From: Purshia tridentata
Lineage: Eukaryota; Streptophyta; Magnoliopsida; Rosales; Rosaceae
Length of the DNA: 44,730 bases
NCBI GenBank assembly: GCA_003254885.1
Contig: QANT01005159.1
Span: 1 to 44,730, forward strand
Direction: 5' to 3'
The translations under genes and the position numbers were made by a program. Below are positions 24,944 to 36,650 of this stretch, piece after piece. The notes below the pieces were generated by a model. The model did no database searches, was not told the DNA's origin, and saw only the letters and a program-made list of their open reading frames with translations. Each line of letters begins with the position of its first letter. Positions within the stretch are counted from its first letter, which is position 1.

Positions 24944-25238
24944 AGGCTTTTCATAAAACATTTTTCTCTTCTTTCCCTTAAGAACAATATAATGAAGATA
25001 TAAGTGAGTGGGCAAATTGTATTTTTAAAAAATTTTGTGAGCGTAAAAGTGCTTTTCCACACAACATTTTTGAAAAGCAACCCCTAACTTGCTTTTTCTC
25101 AACCCCAAAAACTATTTTCCCACACCATGATTTTGAAAATAAACAACTTTTATTACTTTTAACAAACACCGAAAAATGGTAATGTATTGAAAATAAACAA
25201 CTTATTTTTAACACACCGCAACCCCAAATTGGGCTTAA

Positions 25239-25451
25239 AGTTTCAAAGTTTGGAGGTTGAAGAAGGCGTCATGGGCTTCACTGAGGGAGGCAAAGACATT
25301 AAGCAATGTGTTGTTTTTTTATGATGAGTTGCGAGAGAGTTTAGACACAGAACTACAAAAAAGAGTTATGAAGCAGAGGGATGCTGACATCAAGGAAGGA
25401 AGACCATTAAAATTTGGTGGGTATTTCTATGTGTGTTGCCTAATGGACTAA
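25239..25451 (+). pseudogene. Orphan protein-like frame, unidentified
   Basis: From just after a taa at 25236 the plus frame runs open for about 70 codons with protein-like composition: many Lys/Glu/Leu, heptad-like spacing and few low-complexity runs. It contains the pieces KKASWASLREAKTLSN, FYDELRESLDTELQK and KEGRPLKFGG. A usable splice donor (ggtgg|gtattt) lies where the protein-like character ends. No ATG precedes it and no neighbouring exon was found on either side, so it looks like a stranded or captured exon, not a gene. I do not recognise the family. Confidence 0.35.
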
Positions 25452-26952
25452 ATAATTTCCTTCTCATCAATATCATTAGTAGTATGTATTATTAAAGGCT
25501 TTATTTTCTTAAAGTTGATCTTTAAAATTACCTATGGAATAAGATATAGAGGCTATAGAGTAGACCTAGCAACGGATAGTGTTTTTGCGGATTCGAGTCA
25601 AACACTACACAATATGTTAAGTCAATATGTAAACAAAATGTCAACACGAACACAAACACAACACAAAAAATTACGGGTGAATACGAACACGACAAAAATC
25701 ACCCATTAAGAAACAAAAAACATTTTCCCAACAAGAAAACTTAAATTAAATCCATTTTATTACATAGATTTATAGTTTAAAAATTACACATAATAAATAT
25801 CTAAAACATGTGCAAATTAAATGATCAATATCATAAGAAAAATGGCCAATTAAAAATAAGTTGATAAAAAGTTTTAATTAATATTAAAAATAGGTAAATG
25901 AACTATTTCAAAATACTATTATAATTAATATTGACTAAAATGTAAGAAACTAAATTACATAATGTACAAAATAGGACATAACTATTACAAAAATTATGTG
26001 CACCGTCATCAGTCAAAAATATATAAAAAATTGTCTTTTATTTGATATGGGTTAGTAAAAGACAGTTAGCCCCCAAACACAAAAAATACCTTTTTGTACC
26101 CTAGTGTTAAGTTTAAACAATATATATATAGTTAAGGGTAAATATAAAAGTTGTCAACTAATAGGATAATTAATTCTTAAATTTTATCAAATTTTCAATT
26201 CACACCCCAAAAATTCTTAAAATACCATCATACCACAACAAAACCCACCCCAAACCCACCCTTGCCGCTGACAAGGTCGCCAGAGGTCCACCACCGATGA
26301 TGATGGCAGCGGCACTGGAGGTCCACTTATAGCAGCATCATATTTATTTTTGTTTTTTGTTTAATTTTGTTTTTTTTTGTTATTTATCATTTTTATTTAA
26401 TGATGTTTACAAGATGTTATTTTTTTAAAGGTTTTGTTTTTTGTTTTTAGTGTTTTGTACGGCCAAGGAAAAATGACCTCATAGGCTGGTCCAAATGACT
26501 GAGCATTGCGATCGAACACTCGACCGTCTTTTCATTTTTTATTTTAAACTTGGCTTTTTTGTATTGCTTGTTCTGGCGTTTGTATTTATTTATATATTGA
26601 TTTATCCTCCAAAATAAGCTGGGCAGCAGAAACAGTTCCTTATCACTTTTCAATATCCTTCCAACGGTCCAACCAAACTAAAATCAAATGAACCTTGCGC
26701 TTTCATTGCAGTGTGTTTCCATGTCTAACAGTTTTTCAACTTTCCTCCAATTGAATCAAAAGAAAAAGTTCTAAAAAAAAAAAGAACCAAAAGATAAAAA
26801 AAAGAAAGGAAAATTTAGGAACCTAGTTGGCTATTGTTGAGCTCAGCATCAGCTATATACAAAGGCACAAAGCTGACCCTGTCACCCAAATCTCGTTGAT
26901 CAAAAATCCTATTGGTAAAGGAACACAACAATGAGATGCAAAGTCAACGGCC

Positions 26953-29900
26953 TCATTCATTATGCTCATGTTCCTTCTTCTGCCCAACTTCTACAAGCAA
27001 AGTCAACAGAGCTTCACACACTTGAGAAGCGTCTGCTTCTGAAGGGTCATCTTTCAGTGATGAATAGACCATCCAGGCATGGTCTAGTTTACGTTTTGGC
27101 CGCACAACAACAGATCCAGGAACTTCTGCATCACAGCATGTCACAAGTCCATCACTCTTCTGGCCATATCTGACCTGCAGAAGCTGTGCACAGGCAGCCA
27201 TAGCTGCGCCAAGGGGTATTATAACTGGGAGTTTTGCCGGTTGTCCTGCAGAAAGGGGAGCAACCATAGGTAGCTCAGCATGGGCTACACGAGATAACGT
27301 AGCTAAAACAGCAGGAGATATGGCCGCTTCTGTGCGGATTGAAACAACAGGGAGTTCCTTTGGCAATGGGTGGTTCTTCAAAAATTCTTTTCTTTTATCA
27401 TAAGTTAAATCTTCCAGAGCTTGCAAGTCACCCTTCACAGAAGATGACATGTTATATTAAAAGATTTGAAATAGGAATAGGAATCAAATGAAAAATTACT
27501 CACAGGAGTGACCTACAATACATGTTTAATGATAATAGAAGCACCATAACACAAAAACATATGCTTGACCGCTTTGACTGTTGCTTAAATGGATATCACA
27601 ACTTATTAAAATTAAAACCACTATCATAATTCCTCTAGCATATGAAAGAAAGAAAGGATCCATAACTCCTTTCAACCGACCCTTAAGAAGAATAAAACAA
27701 AACCCTCTGTCATCCACATCTTGCATACCCATCTCTGTCCTAGCAGAGTGGTGAATTTTACATAATTTCATGTGAGACCAAATATGTCAGCCAATATTTA
27801 TATAAACAGCACAAATGACGTATATATGTGCACCCCACAACAGGGCCAAAGAACAAAGGATTACAGAGAAAGAAATCCCAAAATGAAAATGACACTGGAA
27901 CAGTGAACAAAGCTTTTACCTTAATAACTTTGCAGATCAGAATCTCCATTAGCTTTCGTAAGTTTACATAATCACCAAGCTGTCCCTCTCGCAAGATATC
28001 TGTAGCTATTGGGCTACCACCATATGGACTTTGTGCCAATACCAACCCAGCAACCTTATCTTTCAAATCAGACCAATACAACGATAGAGCAGCTGCTGCA
28101 TCTATTCCCCCCTTGCTATGTCCAAGAAGCAAAACACGTTTCTTGGAACCCCAATAGAATTCCTCAATGTATTCTTTTATCTCTCGAGCATTTTTCTCAA
28201 CTGAGGCCTGATTGGTGATTCTTTAAAAGTTAGTTTAGAATGTATAATTAACTAGGTACAAATGTACAAACAGATTTTTTTCATTTTTTTTAAAACAACA
28301 TACCTCACTATGAATCTTGGCTATATGACAGACGAGACCCATCTTTGAGAGACTCATTTTTGTATTTACAAAATATAGTGGTCCATGGTTGCTGAAAAGA
28401 CCTATTGATTACAAAAGTAACCAAATTTCATTAGCACATAACTATGACCAAAATTGAATATACATTAAAAATAAATAAATAAACAAAATTTCATGTATTA
28501 AAGAAATCCAGAGTCTCCAGATCAAAGATAAAAGGAACCAAAAAAAGCAAAACATAGTTTAGAGGGGAAAAAAAACTAAAAGGGAAGAAAGTGGGAAGGG
28601 GATGGAGATGTTGTTTCTCCCAATGTCCTTACCTGACTTAAGTATCACTAATTTTTTTTTTCTTTTAAATAAATAGTACCTGGAACCAACAAACAAACCA
28701 TCGAGTTTGGCAATCTGTGAACTCCATGCCTATCAGAGGAAGAAACAGCTCAATTAATATAAGCATTAACATGATAAGCAGATGCTATATGCACAATAAA
28801 ATACAGCACATCACACCTGATATCTTCAAGAATTTCCATGAACCTTTCAGTTCCATCTTCAACAGGGGGCATTGTAGGATCACGCTGTAGCCATCCTATA
28901 TCATCTGCAGATCCACGAACAGTTCTTCGCACACGGTCAATAAGGCTGAAAGTGAATATAATCATTAGTAATCACCACTATTGTTGGAAAGCCTGAAAAA
29001 CTCGCAGAAAACCAAGCTTAAAGATATAACATTGAAAAATATATGGCTTAGTTTCAATCATCTGGGGCCCACTAAGCATCCTCCTATAGCCTACTCTAGC
29101 AACGAGTGAGGCACTGGGTCATATTTCTATTTAGTATGAAGTTGCTTTTAAAGCCAAGGATATTTTGGTGAAATTCCCAGATTTTTTGGACATGATTGGT
29201 AGTAGCAAATACATGGGCCCAAATAAGAGTCATCTCAAATGGATAATTTTTCATGTTTCTATGGCCATGTATCTTTCTCAGATGGCAGTGATGCCTAGAA
29301 ATTCATCTTCTCCTCTTTTTTTGTTGTTATCACTTCTAATCTCTGTAACCATAGCCAGCATGTGTTTTCCTTAGATGACACAAAACACCCTTCTCTTATG
29401 TCCCCAGTATATTTCTCCAAAGTCAAAACTAAGCCTAGCACCTCAAAGCATGAAAATATCAGCCATCCACAATTCCCTGCAAAATTTCTCAATTTCTTGT
29501 GGTAAAAATCATCAAGATGCATTATTTCCAGGCCAAAGCTTTTTCTATTTCCCCTTAAGGTTTTCTTTTATTTATGGGAAGTGTTTGTGCTGTTGGCTAG
29601 CATATGAAATTTTTTGGCCTTACCACATTTCAAGAATGATAATTAAACTCACACTCATTTTAGAAGGATAGGCCCAAAAAGATACCAATATGTAGCAGGA
29701 ACAAATACCCTTGAAAGATAGAAATGCCACTTTGGTCACTATGATTAGATACTATGAGGGCACTAGAATTTTGAGATGAATCTCCTGCAGAGCTTCTCAC
29801 TATTCCATCGAGTACAGAGGGAGCATCTGTTTCAGTACCAGATGACTCTGCAGACAATGAATAGTGTGCACTTGAACATGCATGATCACTAGATGCAAGA

Positions 29901-31950
29901 GAGCCTCTAGTTTGTCCAGATGAAAGGGTCACCAATTCCTGAGCATTGGAATCCCCAGATTCTCTAGAAGAAGGTTCTACTGCAAAATAGCAGAAAGTAA
30001 ACTACATCAATCTAAGATCCAATGCTTAAGACAACTCAGAGAAAGAGGCACACACATGCAAAACATAAATTCCAAATAACTGATAAGAAAAAATTTAAAA
30101 TCAATCTACAAAAAGGACATGGGAGAAGCTTATTTTCAAATGTGGTGCATCTGCATCATCAAATTCTACTCGGAGATGGTGGCAAAGTTCAAAGGACTTG
30201 GATGAAATTGGATCGATTACATCATTTGATCAAACCTTAAATTAGAATTATGCTCCATTTCAACAAGCGACAAAAATATTAAGGAAAACACCTAACCAAA
30301 AATAGTCATACTAAGGCCTAAAGGCATAAAATTTGAAGCAGTTTAAATGTGTGTGTACAGTTACACTAATAGCCAAAAACATGACATTTTAGATGTTAAA
30401 ATAACTTTCAAGGATAACAGAATAATTACATATAATGAAGTGCAAGAATGAACTATTGGTTAAAGAAAAGATTAAACAATAAGTGGACTCTGATAGTCCT
30501 ATGTCTTGTCTGCATAAACTTCTAAAAAAATACACTTCCGATCTCCGGAGCAAATTATAAGTTCAAAGTAGTTTGGTTAATTTGTATGATATTAATGTCC
30601 AAACATTGGGCATGGTACAAGTACAGCACTATTAAAATTAAGAGAAGTGTACTTAGGAAAAGACCGAAAAGAAAAAGAAAATTCAATTAATAGAAGTGTA
30701 CAGAGGGAAGCTATTACAAGCAACAACATGCATAATTTTTCCAAGTTACTACAATTGAGACCAACTCCCCAAGTCCACATCCCTCATTCCCACTTGGGGG
30801 GAAGATATAAAAAAGGACAACATTAAAGAGAATAAGAAACTGAAGCAATCTCCATAAAGAATAAAAAAGATTACCAGAATAATCAGTGAAACAGCGTGTA
30901 AATAATGAAGTTGTCTGAGAAATATAAGAGGCAGCTTCATTGAGAGTTGGCAGTGGTACAGAGGTAAATAGCGGAGGCATGATCCCATCATTTTTTAAAG
31001 TATCATTCTGAGCCTGAAAAAACAGGAGCTGTTAGAAGAAACTTCCATATTGTGATAAAAATTAACATGGTTTATTTACAGGTACATTTTTATTAATATA
31101 TGGCAGAAAATGAAAAATGACTAACATTTGCAAGTTTTTTCTTCTATGTTTTACCCAAAAAAAAAAAAAGTTTTCTTTTATGAAACAATCTGAGATAGTG
31201 AAGAAATGCAACAAACAGAGGACAGCACCAAACCTTGATAATTGGATTATTAAAAAAAAAACAAAAAAAATCAGGGGAGGCTAAAAATTTCCATTCCCAA
31301 GCAGAGAATCAGAGTGGGAAATAAACTCCAAAGTGAAATACACAATCAGGCAAAAAAACCCAGCGGTTTGCATCATCGAATTTGGTCAGTTTCAGACATA
31401 ACAAGCGTGATTAACAGTTAGATACTAGTCACAGGCGAGTGCCCCACCAACGCCCAAGTTTCCAATAACCAAGCTTGCTAAATTTATAGCTAAAACTTAG
31501 AAATAATACTATTTTCTCTGTCAACCAAGCTTGTTATACGTTATAGCTAGAACTTAGAAATAATACTATTTTCTCTGTGAACCCATATGCACCAAATAGT
31601 TTATCAAAATCTCCCTAATCTAATTCATTCTCCTTCTCAGTCAGTAATTTGAGTAATATTTAATAAGCTCCACAATAACTGCATTAATGCAATATTAATG
31701 CTACATTTTCCACTATTACTTGAACAGCAAGCCCTTGTATAGGGAAACGTACATTCATTTCATCAAATTTATGACCTACATGGCCATATCACAAATAAAT
31801 ATGAGCTTTCATTATCCAAAATGTTTTGCCACAATTATTATATCACTGTAAAAAAAAAGAAAAGAAAAAAAAACAGTTTGAATAGTATAAGAGAATGATA
31901 GGTACCAGCAACGGTGTGGATTCGCTGGGCTTGGGTTTTTCATCGTGCAT
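26953..31950 (-). CDS. Alpha/beta-hydrolase family protein
   Basis: Eight coding exons, all GT-AG with consistent phase: 31950-31906, 31013-30875, 29979-29709, 28945-28817, 28729-28680, 28401-28304, 28207-27920, 27432-26953. They give 499 aa. The protein starts MHDEKPKPSESTPLL. A Ser-rich variable segment (about residues 62-152) is followed by a hydrolase core: GLFSNHGPLYFV, then the nucleophile elbow GHSKGG with S275 as the likely catalytic Ser, then AQSPYGGSPIATDIL. The last exon ends in a Glu/His-rich tail. There is no obvious signal peptide. Length and layout match Arabidopsis AT2G44970 as I recall it, a gene annotated only by fold; the substrate is unknown. The Asp and His of the triad cannot be assigned with confidence. 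Confidence 0.88.
31467..31579. repeat. 56-bp tandem direct repeat in hydrolase intron 1
   Basis: The unit starting aaccaagcttg and ending attttctctgt occurs at 31467-31522 and again at 31523-31579. The last 30 bases or so (acttagaaataatactattttctctgt) are identical; differences are confined to the ct-aaattt / tt-atacg segment. It is intronic and shows no coding content. Confidence 0.9.
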
Positions 31951-31964
31951 TATAAACCTCAGTT

Positions 31965-32079
31965 CTGAAAAATTGAAGCCAAAACATAAAAATGGGATTT
32001 CAATTTAACATAAGGTGCCTAAAAAACTCCAAAAGTTAGAGGTACAGGAAAATCAGAAATCTCGGTGGAGCTAATTTAC
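31965..32079 (-). other. 5'-UTR intron of the hydrolase gene
   Basis: On the minus strand a donor (ttcag|gtaaat) and an acceptor (tttttcag|aactg) bound 115 bases just upstream of the start codon at 31948-31950. The exon upstream carries aaaccctaa, a common plant promoter/leader motif. Splicing is inferred from site quality only. Confidence 0.55.
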
Positions 32080-32084
32080 CTGAA

Positions 32085-32135
32085 TTAATACTGAAAATTG
32101 AGAATCAGATGACGAGTAATTGAAAGAATCACCAT
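32085..32135 (-). other. Possible upstream ORF (16 codons) in hydrolase leader
   Basis: An ATG in good context (ccATGg) at 32133-32135 opens a 16-codon frame ending in taa at 32085-32087, in the leader exon before the 5'-UTR intron. If included in the transcript it could lower translation of the main frame. The transcription start is not known. Confidence 0.4.
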
Positions 32136-32480
32136 GGAAGTGGAATTAGGGTTTCGGAAGATTCAATTTTCTTCTCCAGAAGAGAGAGAGGGATTTCTTA
32201 ACCGCAAAGCAATAATAACTGAAACGCAAAGGTAAGACTACGTCGTTTGGTATGACTTTTCGGTATTTTCGCGGCACCGCTCAAAGCAGTTGAAGATTGG
32301 GCTTTAAATTTTCGGATAGAAGAGGGCCTCGTGATTGGACCATAATACCATATAGTGTTATACTAGTTTTGTTCTTTTCTTTTTCCCAGAGATATTAGTA
32401 GATTTTAAAGATGAAATATTTTGTTATGTTCTTTTTTTATTTATTAAACAATTGTCGTAAATGATATATGAATTGAGAAC

Positions 32481-33182
32481 TAGAGGTGCACAAATATACC
32501 GAAAATTCGCTTACCAATTCGATCCGATCCGCAATTTGTGGATATTGTACCGATCCAATTCGCACTTTCTTTTTTGTGGATATCGATCCGATTCGATCCG
32601 TAATTTGTGGATTGGATATGAATATCAATATTGAAAACCACGGATATATCCGATCCGATCCGCAAATTATATATATTAAATTTTTATATAGTTTATATAT
32701 TTTTGTATATGTTTAATTCTTATTACAGAGTAAATCAAAGCCCCTATTATAGTTTATAATACCATATAGTTTATAAACTATCTATGTTACTATATAATTT
32801 TAGTTTGGGGTATTTTAAATTAGTTTGACAATAAAATCTATTATAAAAATTATAAATATATATAGTATATAGTTAGGACTACTAGAAAGTAGAAACTTGT
32901 TATGCTTGAGGCTTGTCTTAATTTCTAAATTTTATGTTATGTAACTATTGAATTAATTTGAGGGATGATTTTTATGTTGTGTAATTGCTAAAAAATTTTT
33001 ATGTTATTATTTGGATATTATCCGTTATCTGATCCGATCCGATCCGATTTTGTGGATATCCGAATTTGTGGATATTCGAATTTATGGATCGGATATGGAT
33101 ATGAAAATTGCTATACCGCAAATTGTGGATTGGATATGGATAATGGTTTGTGGATCGGATAACCGATCCGTGTACACCCCTA
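32481..33182. mobile_element. Non-autonomous hAT-type transposon, 702 bp, with 8-bp TSD
   Basis: The exact direct repeat ttgagaac lies at 32473-32480 and 33183-33190. The ends are TAGAGGTGCACA and TAGGGGTGTACA (reverse complement), 10 of 12 identical, of the TAGGGGTG type seen in plant hAT MITEs. Both subterminal zones carry repeated GATCCGATCC, GGATATGGATAT and AATTTGTGGAT words in inverted orientation, with an AT-rich unstructured centre (about 32665-33005). No transposase is present. It sits about 300 bp beyond the hydrolase leader, where it could affect that promoter. Confidence 0.9.
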
Positions 33183-33190
33183 TTGAGAAC

Positions 33191-33921
33191 TTCTTTCAAT
33201 TAATGAAAACTGGTGTTATGCACTAAACTAAATAGTCATTTAACTTTTTTTGTTTTGTTTTTAAACTAAATTATTTCGTAAAAATTCTTTAATATGAATT
33301 AGAAAATATAGAATATAAGATACTATTTAATGGTAATAATGGACGTTTAATCGCTAATTACGATATGAGTAGGGTTTGAACGCTTTTTCACATCCTATAT
33401 TGATCCTAGATGTTCTATATCACATTAAATAATAATCTCATTAATTTAAAACTTATAAATGGAGAGAGTGTAAGAAAACGAGTTTGTTTAAATTTGAAAA
33501 AGCCAAAAAGCAAAAAAGAAAAAAAAAAAACCTTTTCAATTCGCTAAAATTACTTCACCTACTTATGATTATCCAGAATGAATAAAACTATACTATATCA
33601 ATTGATCATATCTTTTACCATCTCTTCTTGTTTTAGAGAGAAGTTACAAATAGAAATACTCCCCAGAATCCAGATACTGCAGTAGAATTCATAAAGTTGA
33701 TACATCCCTTCACATACCACAAACCACATTGAAATTTTGCCACAAACCACATTCATAAAGTTCATACATTCCTTGTAATAGAATTGCAGTTGAATTCATA
33801 AAGCTTCAGTCTACATTAAAATTTGAAGAACCCCATTTCTATAAAATGACCAAACTTAGATGCAGAAGCATAATAGTACTACTAGCTTAAATGAGACCAC
33901 AACATTCATAAGAGAACAAGA
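33191..33921. other. Intergenic sequence and PKSA 3' flank
   Basis: AT-rich with no gene. The right half is likely PKSA 3' UTR. Within it gaattcataaag occurs at about 33687 and 33793, and acaaaccacatt occurs twice between them, small scattered duplications of unknown meaning. Confidence 0.5.
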
Positions 33922-35460
33922 TTACAGGCTGCGCATGAGAATGCCTTCAAATGTAATCCCAGGTCCAAACGCTAATCCAAGTCCCCACTCTTCTCCTCCT
34001 TCTTTCTTCATCAACTCCTCCCTCATATTCTCCATCACATAGAAAATGGTGTTGCTGCTGACATTCCCATAGTCCATCAATGCCCTCCTGCTACACTCTA
34101 GCTTGTCACTGCTCAGCTTGAGTGTGATCTCTAGCCTATTGAGGATTGCAGGTCCACCAGGATGCACAGCCCAAAACAAGTCATTGTAGTCCTTCAAATC
34201 AGCCTTAGCCATCAGCTTCCTGCAGAACTCCTCAATGTTCTCATCAATCTTCTGAGGGAGATCCCTTCCAAGCTTGAAATTGATGCCTTCCTCAGAGAGC
34301 CTGCCATCAATCACATTGTGTGTGTCAGGCAGGAACTGCTGGACAGCATAGTTGAGCTCCATGAAAGGGGACTCTTGCTCCACAATTGGGTTGCTTCCAA
34401 TGATCACAGCAGCAGCTCCATCACCAAAAAGTGCAGCCCCAACAAGGTCGTAAGGGCGCGCCTTGTTAGGGGGTCTGAAACCAAGTATTGTGGTTTCAGA
34501 AGTGGTTAACAAGACCCGGCTTCCCGGGTTGTTTTCAGCTATGTCTTTAGCAACCCGGAGGCCGGTGACACCACCATAGCAACCTAGGAAGTAGAGCATA
34601 ACGCGACCAATGTCGTTTCTTAGGCCAAGCTTGGTGGCAAGGTAGAGGTCACCACCAGGTAGTCTGATTTCACTCGAGGAGACATAGACAATGTGAGTAA
34701 TGTCTTCAACTGGTCTACCCCATTCCTTGATGCAAGCAAGGCTAGCTTGAAAGGCCATTTCTACCACAGCAGGGTTTGCAATTTCAAGCCTTTGTTTGAT
34801 GGTGGCTGAGCCCTCAGTTGCTAGTTCAGGGTATTTGTCTAGGATCTCCTTGGACATGACTGTGTATCTAGTCTTGACAGTAGTGGTTTTGCCTAGTCAA
34901 AGAAAAAGCATGGTGAGTGAATGAGGTAAAAAGCATTACAGGTTATGAAAAAGCATGCTACATATATCACATTGACAACATTTATGACAAATGTGGTAAA
35001 ATATGACACAAATGGGTCCAAAAAGTCTAGAATGAGGCCATAGTGGGTGTGAGACTTGCACACATTTGTGGGTTACTCACCATTTTTGTGCATAGTAAAT
35101 GCGGGACCCCTAAACTTTTGTGGGTCTTATTATTTATTTAAGAGACATGTGCATTACATTCGTCTCATAGAGGAATTACTCATTTTAGTTTAAAAAGCAG
35201 AGCGAAAGAATTAAGTTAAAACTAACTAAAGAATAGTAATTATGCTTACACAAGCGCTCCAATTTCTCCTTAATGGCAACATCTTCACACTTGGTGTCAC
35301 GAATGTAGCCCTCCACCAAGCAGTCCTGAGGGATGAGTTGACTTGGGAAGGCCTTCCCCAATGCAAGGACTGTTGCCTTCCCTGCGGTAGGAGCACGCCT
35401 AGTTGGTGCATGATATTTCTTGGAAGAACCATTTCCATTGCTTTCTAGTACTCTTGACAT
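33922..35460 (-). CDS. PKSA: Type III polyketide synthase A (PKSA/LAP6), anther-type
   Basis: The enzyme condenses hydroxy fatty acyl-CoA with malonyl-CoA to alkyl-alpha-pyrones, sporopollenin precursors of the pollen wall, in tapetal cells together with ACOS5, PKSB and TKPR1. Two exons, 35460-35250 and 34892-33922, joined within the conserved Cys codon of the LCKTTTVKTRY segment, give 393 aa (Arabidopsis PKSA about 395). The catalytic triad is C175 (LGCYGG), H314 (AVHPGG) and N347 (DYGNVSSN), with the same spacing as C164-H303-N336 of chalcone synthase. The GFGPG-type loop is FGPGITFEG. Residues such as SSEIRLPGGDLYL and DLVGAALFGDGAAA favour the PKSA/LAP6 clade over PKSB/LAP5. The single intron is at the CHS-family position. 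Expression in the tapetum is inferred from the family. Confidence 0.96.
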
Positions 35461-35523
35461 CTTTAGGATATTGGTTATGTAGCAATGAAATTTTCTGAGT
35501 TTGGTGTTAGTTTTTGGGGCATG

Positions 35524-35530
35524 TATATAT
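35524..35530 (-). promoter_or_regulatory. Probable TATA box of PKSA
   Basis: The minus strand reads CCATATATACATG about 65 bases upstream of the PKSA ATG, a good TATA-type box placing transcription start near 35495 and a short leader of about 35 bases. It is inferred from position and motif only. Confidence 0.6.
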
Positions 35531-35539
35531 GGGGAGCTT

Positions 35540-36405
35540 GGGTGGTGTTGGAGAGGAGTTGGTTTGAAGAGAGACTAGCATGAAAAGAAAGAGAGGCCTA
35601 ATTTATTGTGGTTTGGTGATTTTTTGGGTTTCTTGGGGAGTTAGGAGTGTGACTGTTTGTGGGGGTAAACAATCTTTTCCTTTTGTTTGGTACTTAAACA
35701 ATTGGTGAAAACCAGTTGTTACTTTCTGCTTGAAAGTGTGGAGTACCTAAAAAAGGCCTTACATAATGTTAGAAACCGAATTGTTTCTTACTTGTGAAGC
35801 TGTGAGTACTCCAAGTAAACCCACTTTAGCAGGTTTCAGTGGACCTAAAACTAAGCTGCCACCATTGGCATCACATAATCTTCCGAACCAAATTAAAAGA
35901 AGAAAAAAGAAAAAGAGAGAACTAAGGAAATATTTCAGTTCATTACGAATGAATTCATAAGTTCTTTTAATTTGTGAACGACTTCTACTCTAATGTAGGA
36001 GAACAAATTATATCAAATTAAAGAATTCGATTTGCTTTTTAAGATTTGAAAATTCTATCTAGTTTTCACATTAGAAAATGATTTAGGATTGAAATCTTTA
36101 AAAGCTGAGGAATTCATCATATATATTTCACTCTTTAGACCTATTGACACCATTTTCCTACTGATCATGTAAGCACCAAAGTTGTTAACCAGGTAACCCA
36201 ATCATTATAAAGCAAAGAAGTTGTTTTATTATCTTTAAGACCTCTAAAAGCTCAACCACAAAGAAAACACCTCTAAAATTTTCAAATTAATTATATTCTT
36301 TTTCATTTTCTTTTCAGCTGGGTTATCTATTCTTCTTTCAACCACCCTCTTTCACATTTCATTCAAGCCATTTGGAGCTTCTTTTTTTTTTTTTTGTTTT
36401 GTTTT
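35540..36405. other. PKSA upstream region, no gene seen
   Basis: The PKSA promoter side is followed by AT-rich intergenic DNA. A plus-strand frame of about 64 codons from 35766 has no family resemblance. A poly-T run (36382-36395) and gttttgttttg precede the tandem duplication. Confidence 0.45.
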
Positions 36406-36650
36406 GTTTCCTTTACTTGTTTAGGTGTTAATAGTTGGGTACATTCAAGTAAGAGTTTTGCCAATTAAAAAGAAAGAACAAACATTTCTTCTGTTCATTT
36501 CTTCTGTTTCTAACAAGGGATGATCCACTAATTTTTTGGTTTCCTTTACTTGTTTAGGTGTTAATAGGTGGGTACATTCAAGTAAGAGTTTTGCCAATTA
36601 AAAAGAAAGAACAAACATTTCTTCTGTTTCTAACAAGGGATGATCCACTA
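36406..36650. repeat. Tandem duplication of about 120 bp
   Basis: Copy one (36406-36530) and copy two (36539-36650) both run from gtttcctttacttgttt to gggatgatccacta and are nearly identical. Copy one has 13 extra bases (a second ttcatttcttctg) and differs at a g/t after ttaatag. Near identity indicates a recent duplication. It contains no coding sequence. Confidence 0.95.

Larger units (their letters stand above)
23311..26952. other. Gene-poor intergenic region with repeat debris
   Basis: This separates the HUB1 promoter from the 3' end of the hydrolase gene; the rightmost few hundred bases are probably hydrolase 3' UTR and flank. It is very AT-rich and contains the GA-rich block, an inverted-repeat remnant and an orphan frame listed separately. 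At 24125 the phrase caatgacggatcaatgaatttttatg resembles a worn hAT left end. At 24345-24385 a short GC-rich patch (gcccgagcacggcccgagcc) stands out and may be another transposon end. No intact gene is visible. Confidence 0.5.

Noticed and set aside
32481..33182. GATCCGATCCG repeats as a satellite array
   Set aside because: The repeats are clustered at the two ends in inverted orientation inside a unit with TIRs and an 8-bp TSD, so they are transposon subterminal repeats.
34162..34509. Plus-strand open frame of 115 codons
   Set aside because: It is the antisense shadow of PKSA exon 2.
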